In this document: piece by piece, positions 5,048-6,343 of the stretch | Position numbering within the stretch: the first letter of the stretch is position 1 | Layout of the letters: each line of letters begins with the position of its first letter | Assembly (NCBI GenBank): GCA_001781715.1 | Contig: MFMD01000022.1 | Location: forward strand, 6,066-12,408 | Direction of reading: 5' to 3' | Source: Candidatus Kaiserbacteria bacterium RIFCSPLOWO2_01_FULL_55_19 | Lineage (GTDB): Bacteria; Patescibacteriota; Minisyncoccia; Phycocordibacterales; Phycocordibacteraceae | Length of the DNA stretch: 6,343 nucleotides | Translations under genes and position numbers: made by a program | The notes under the pieces: generated by a model | Told to the model about the DNA's origin: nothing | The model's input: the letters and a program-made list of their open reading frames with translations, nothing else | Databases searched by the model: none

Positions 5048-5764
5048 ATGGAACTGCCCATTCTCTACGAGGACACTGATATCGTCGCGGTCGCGAAGCC
5101 GGTAGGGCTCATCACGCACACTGACGGCCGGACGCAGGAAGAAACGGCCGAGGACTGGTTTGACTCTCGCTATCCGCATGAGAGGGTGGTGCCGGCGGAG
5201 ATTGGCTATGTGCACCGACTTGACCGCGACACCTCGGGCGTACTCGTGTTCGCGAAGAACCCGCCGGCGTACGCATTTCTCCGTAGTGCATTCCACGACC
5301 GGGCGGTGAAGAAGACCTACCTTGCGCTCGTGTATGGAACTCTCAAAGAGAAGAAGGGTGTCATTGATTTTGATATTGGGCGTTCGCGCAAAGACTTCCG
5401 TCTCCGGAGCGCCCAGCCAAAAGCGAAGGGGCGGTTGCGCGCGGCACTAACGCGCTATGAGGTTGTTGCTGAAACAAAAGAGTTTTCTCTCCTGCGAGTG
5501 TCCCCCGAGACCGGCAGAACGCATCAGATTCGCGTGCATCTGAAGGCCATTCATCACCCGATTGTTGGCGACCCGCTTTATGCGCCGAATCATCCGATGG
5601 CGCTCGGTATCAACCGTCTCGGTCTCCATGCCTACCAGCTTGACCTGCCGCTCCCGAAGGGTGGGAGCACCCTCATCACCGCGCCCGTGCCGAATGACCT
5701 CGCTCCTGCACTCACACATTTCCCGAGCGCCCACGAAACATTTGCTCTCTCTCCCAGCGCGTGA
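5048..5764 (+). CDS. RluA-family RNA pseudouridine synthase
   Basis: Members of this family convert specific uridines in 23S rRNA or tRNA to pseudouridine. The 238-residue protein has the conserved start ILYEDTDIVAVAKPVGLITH (motif I), YVHRLDRDTSGVLVFAKN (motif II, catalytic Asp59 in HRLDRDTSG), VKKTYLALVYG, and ETGRTHQIRVHLKAIHHPIVGDPLYAP (motif III, residues that position the substrate). No S4 RNA-binding domain precedes the catalytic domain, so it is RluA/TruC/RluC-core-like rather than RluD-like in layout. The rRNA or tRNA target cannot be told. It starts 22 bases after uppS with no Shine-Dalgarno, and a TAGGGT box six bases upstream may give a leaderless mRNA. The stop lies 17 bases before bL19. 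Confidence 0.92.
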   Translation: MELPILYEDTDIVAVAKPVGLITHTDGRTQEETAEDWFDSRYPHERVVPAEIGYVHRLDRDTSGVLVFAKNPPAYAFLRSAFHDRAVKKTYLALVYGTLKEKKGVIDFDIGRSRKDFRLRSAQPKAKGRLRAALTRYEVVAETKEFSLLRVSPETGRTHQIRVHLKAIHHPIVGDPLYAPNHPMALGINRLGLHAYQLDLPLPKGGSTLITAPVPNDLAPALTHFPSAHETFALSPSA

Positions 5765-5770
5765 TAGAGT
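5765..5770 (+). promoter_or_regulatory. -10-like TAGAGT before bL19
   Basis: TAGAGT (four of six -10 bases) directly follows the stop of the pseudouridine synthase gene and ends 11 bases before the bL19 ATG, predicting a leader of about 4-5 bases. No ribosome binding site or -35 box is visible. Weak evidence taken alone. Confidence 0.3.
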
Positions 5771-5781
5771 GCGCGACACAT

Positions 5782-6270
5782 ATGCGAGTCATCACTCCAG
5801 TCAATATTGAAGGACGGGCCTCGCTCGGCATTCGCGCGGGCGACACGGTGCGTGTCACCCAGAACATCGTTGAGCTTAAGAAGGGCCGCGGTACCGACAA
5901 GAAGGAAAAGACCATCAAGAATGCCCGTAAGCAGGTCTTTGAGGGACTCGTCATCTCCACGAAGCACGGTGCCGAAGCGGGAGGGATGTTCACGGTCCGT
6001 GCAACCCTCTCGGGGGTCGGCGTTGAGAAGATGTTTCCGCTCTATTCTCCGGTCATTGACTCCATAGAGATTGTGAAGCGCTCTAAGGTGCGCCGCGCAA
6101 AGCTCTACTTCATCCGCGAGAAGGCGGCAAAGGCGGTCCGCCGTCAGCTTCGCAATGCACGCATGATGCACCTGAAGAGCGATGAGACCGTGGTTTCTGA
6201 AGCAGAAGTTCCGGAGACCGCAGGCGCCGCATCGGCCGCAGAAGAGAAAGTAGCAGAAGGTGTAGTATAG
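5782..6270 (+). CDS. rplS: Large ribosomal subunit protein bL19
   Basis: bL19 lies at the 30S-50S interface of the ribosome. The 162-residue product shows the family core: IRAGDTVRVTQNIVE, KQVFEGLVISTKHG, FTVRATLSGVGVEKMFPLYSPVIDSIEIVKR and SKVRRAKLYFIREKAAKAVR. Two features depart from the E. coli form (115 residues): a basic insertion KKGRGTDKKEKTIKNAR (about residues 33-49) between the first strands, and an acidic, Ala-rich C-terminal tail of about 35 residues after the conserved end. ATG at 5782 (MRVITPV) is preferred to a GTG at 5761 that overlaps the previous gene's stop region and has no ribosome site. A tRNA-Leu follows 23 bases downstream. Confidence 0.95.
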   Translation: MRVITPVNIEGRASLGIRAGDTVRVTQNIVELKKGRGTDKKEKTIKNARKQVFEGLVISTKHGAEAGGMFTVRATLSGVGVEKMFPLYSPVIDSIEIVKRSKVRRAKLYFIREKAAKAVRRQLRNARMMHLKSDETVVSEAEVPETAGAASAAEEKVAEGVV

Positions 6271-6285
6271 TGCTGTGGTTAAGGT
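6266..6285 (+). promoter_or_regulatory. Two candidate -10 boxes before tRNA-Leu(GAG)
   Basis: TATAGT (6266-6271) overlaps the bL19 stop codon, and TAAGGT (6280-6285) ends eight bases before the tRNA 5' end. The second fits the spacing of the hexamers before the other tRNAs. No -35 is evident for either, and read-through from bL19 is also possible. Confidence 0.35.
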
Positions 6286-6293
6286 TTGCACCT

Positions 6294-6343
6294 GCCCAGG
6301 TGGCGAAATTGGTAGACGTACTACCTTGAGGTGGTAGCGCCCG
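6294..6343 (+). tRNA. tRNA-Leu (anticodon GAG), 5' part
   Basis: The window ends inside this gene. Visible parts are the 5' acceptor strand GCCCAGG, a leucine-type D arm GCGAAATTGGTAGACGT, anticodon stem CTACC/GGTAG and loop TTGAGGT with GAG at 6328-6330 (reads CUC/CUU), then the start of a variable arm (CGCCCG). The T arm and 3' acceptor strand lie outside. Confidence 0.88.

Noticed and set aside
5632..6291. 219-residue minus-strand frame opposite bL19
   Set aside because: It is antisense to the conserved bL19 core and its length follows from the GC-rich codon pattern of the + strand gene.
1..6343. CRISPR array, insertion sequence or prophage genes
   Set aside because: No regularly spaced direct repeats, transposase, integrase or phage structural genes are visible on either strand.

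Overview
The window reads as part of a chromosome from a Patescibacteria/CPR bacterium, probably a Parcubacteria-type lineage. This rests on compact, often short versions of bacterial genes, overlapping ATGA junctions, a type IV pilus pilM-N-O block beside unrelated housekeeping genes, genes with almost no 5' leader and no clear Shine-Dalgarno, and tRNAs without an encoded CCA. TGA is used as a normal stop (pilN, pilO and rluA-family genes), so the recoded-TGA CPR groups are unlikely. The lineage call is an inference, not a phylogeny. All genes lie on the + strand and base composition looks even.

Layout. Positions 2-346 hold the 3' part of a YqgF/RuvX-type nuclease. It overlaps a small tRNA-binding OB-fold protein (333-728). 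A possible leaderless promoter (TATACT, 755-760) precedes a tight type IV pilus operon: pilM (767-1864), a pilN-like gene (1845-2414), a pilO-like gene (2411-2944) and a 102-residue single-span membrane protein of unknown function (2941-3249). A tRNA cluster follows: Arg-TCT (3276-3347), a 198-base spacer full of inverted repeats, Leu-CAG (3546-3627) and Val-TAC (3668-3740). Next come idi (3780-4307) and uppS (4342-5025), two steps of polyprenyl-phosphate synthesis. Then an RluA-family pseudouridine synthase (5048-5764), ribosomal protein bL19 (5782-6270), and the 5' part of a tRNA-Leu(GAG) cut by the window end.

How the genes work together. PilM, PilN and PilO would form the inner-membrane alignment complex of a type IV pilus, with the small fourth membrane protein as a candidate extra subunit. 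Idi and UppS would supply undecaprenyl diphosphate for envelope synthesis. The tRNAs, pseudouridine synthase, bL19, tRNA-binding protein and YqgF all serve translation or rRNA/tRNA maturation.

The most unusual structure is at 3328-3412. The 3' end of tRNA-Arg (T-arm loop, 3' acceptor strand and trailer) is repeated just downstream in inverted orientation, and the inverted copy is split by a perfect 8-bp hairpin. More perfect inverted repeats continue up to the next tRNA promoter, so this spacer may encode a structured RNA or be the scar of a mobile element. A second recurring pattern is a TANGGT/TATAAT-like hexamer 6-9 bases upstream of several tRNA or protein starts.
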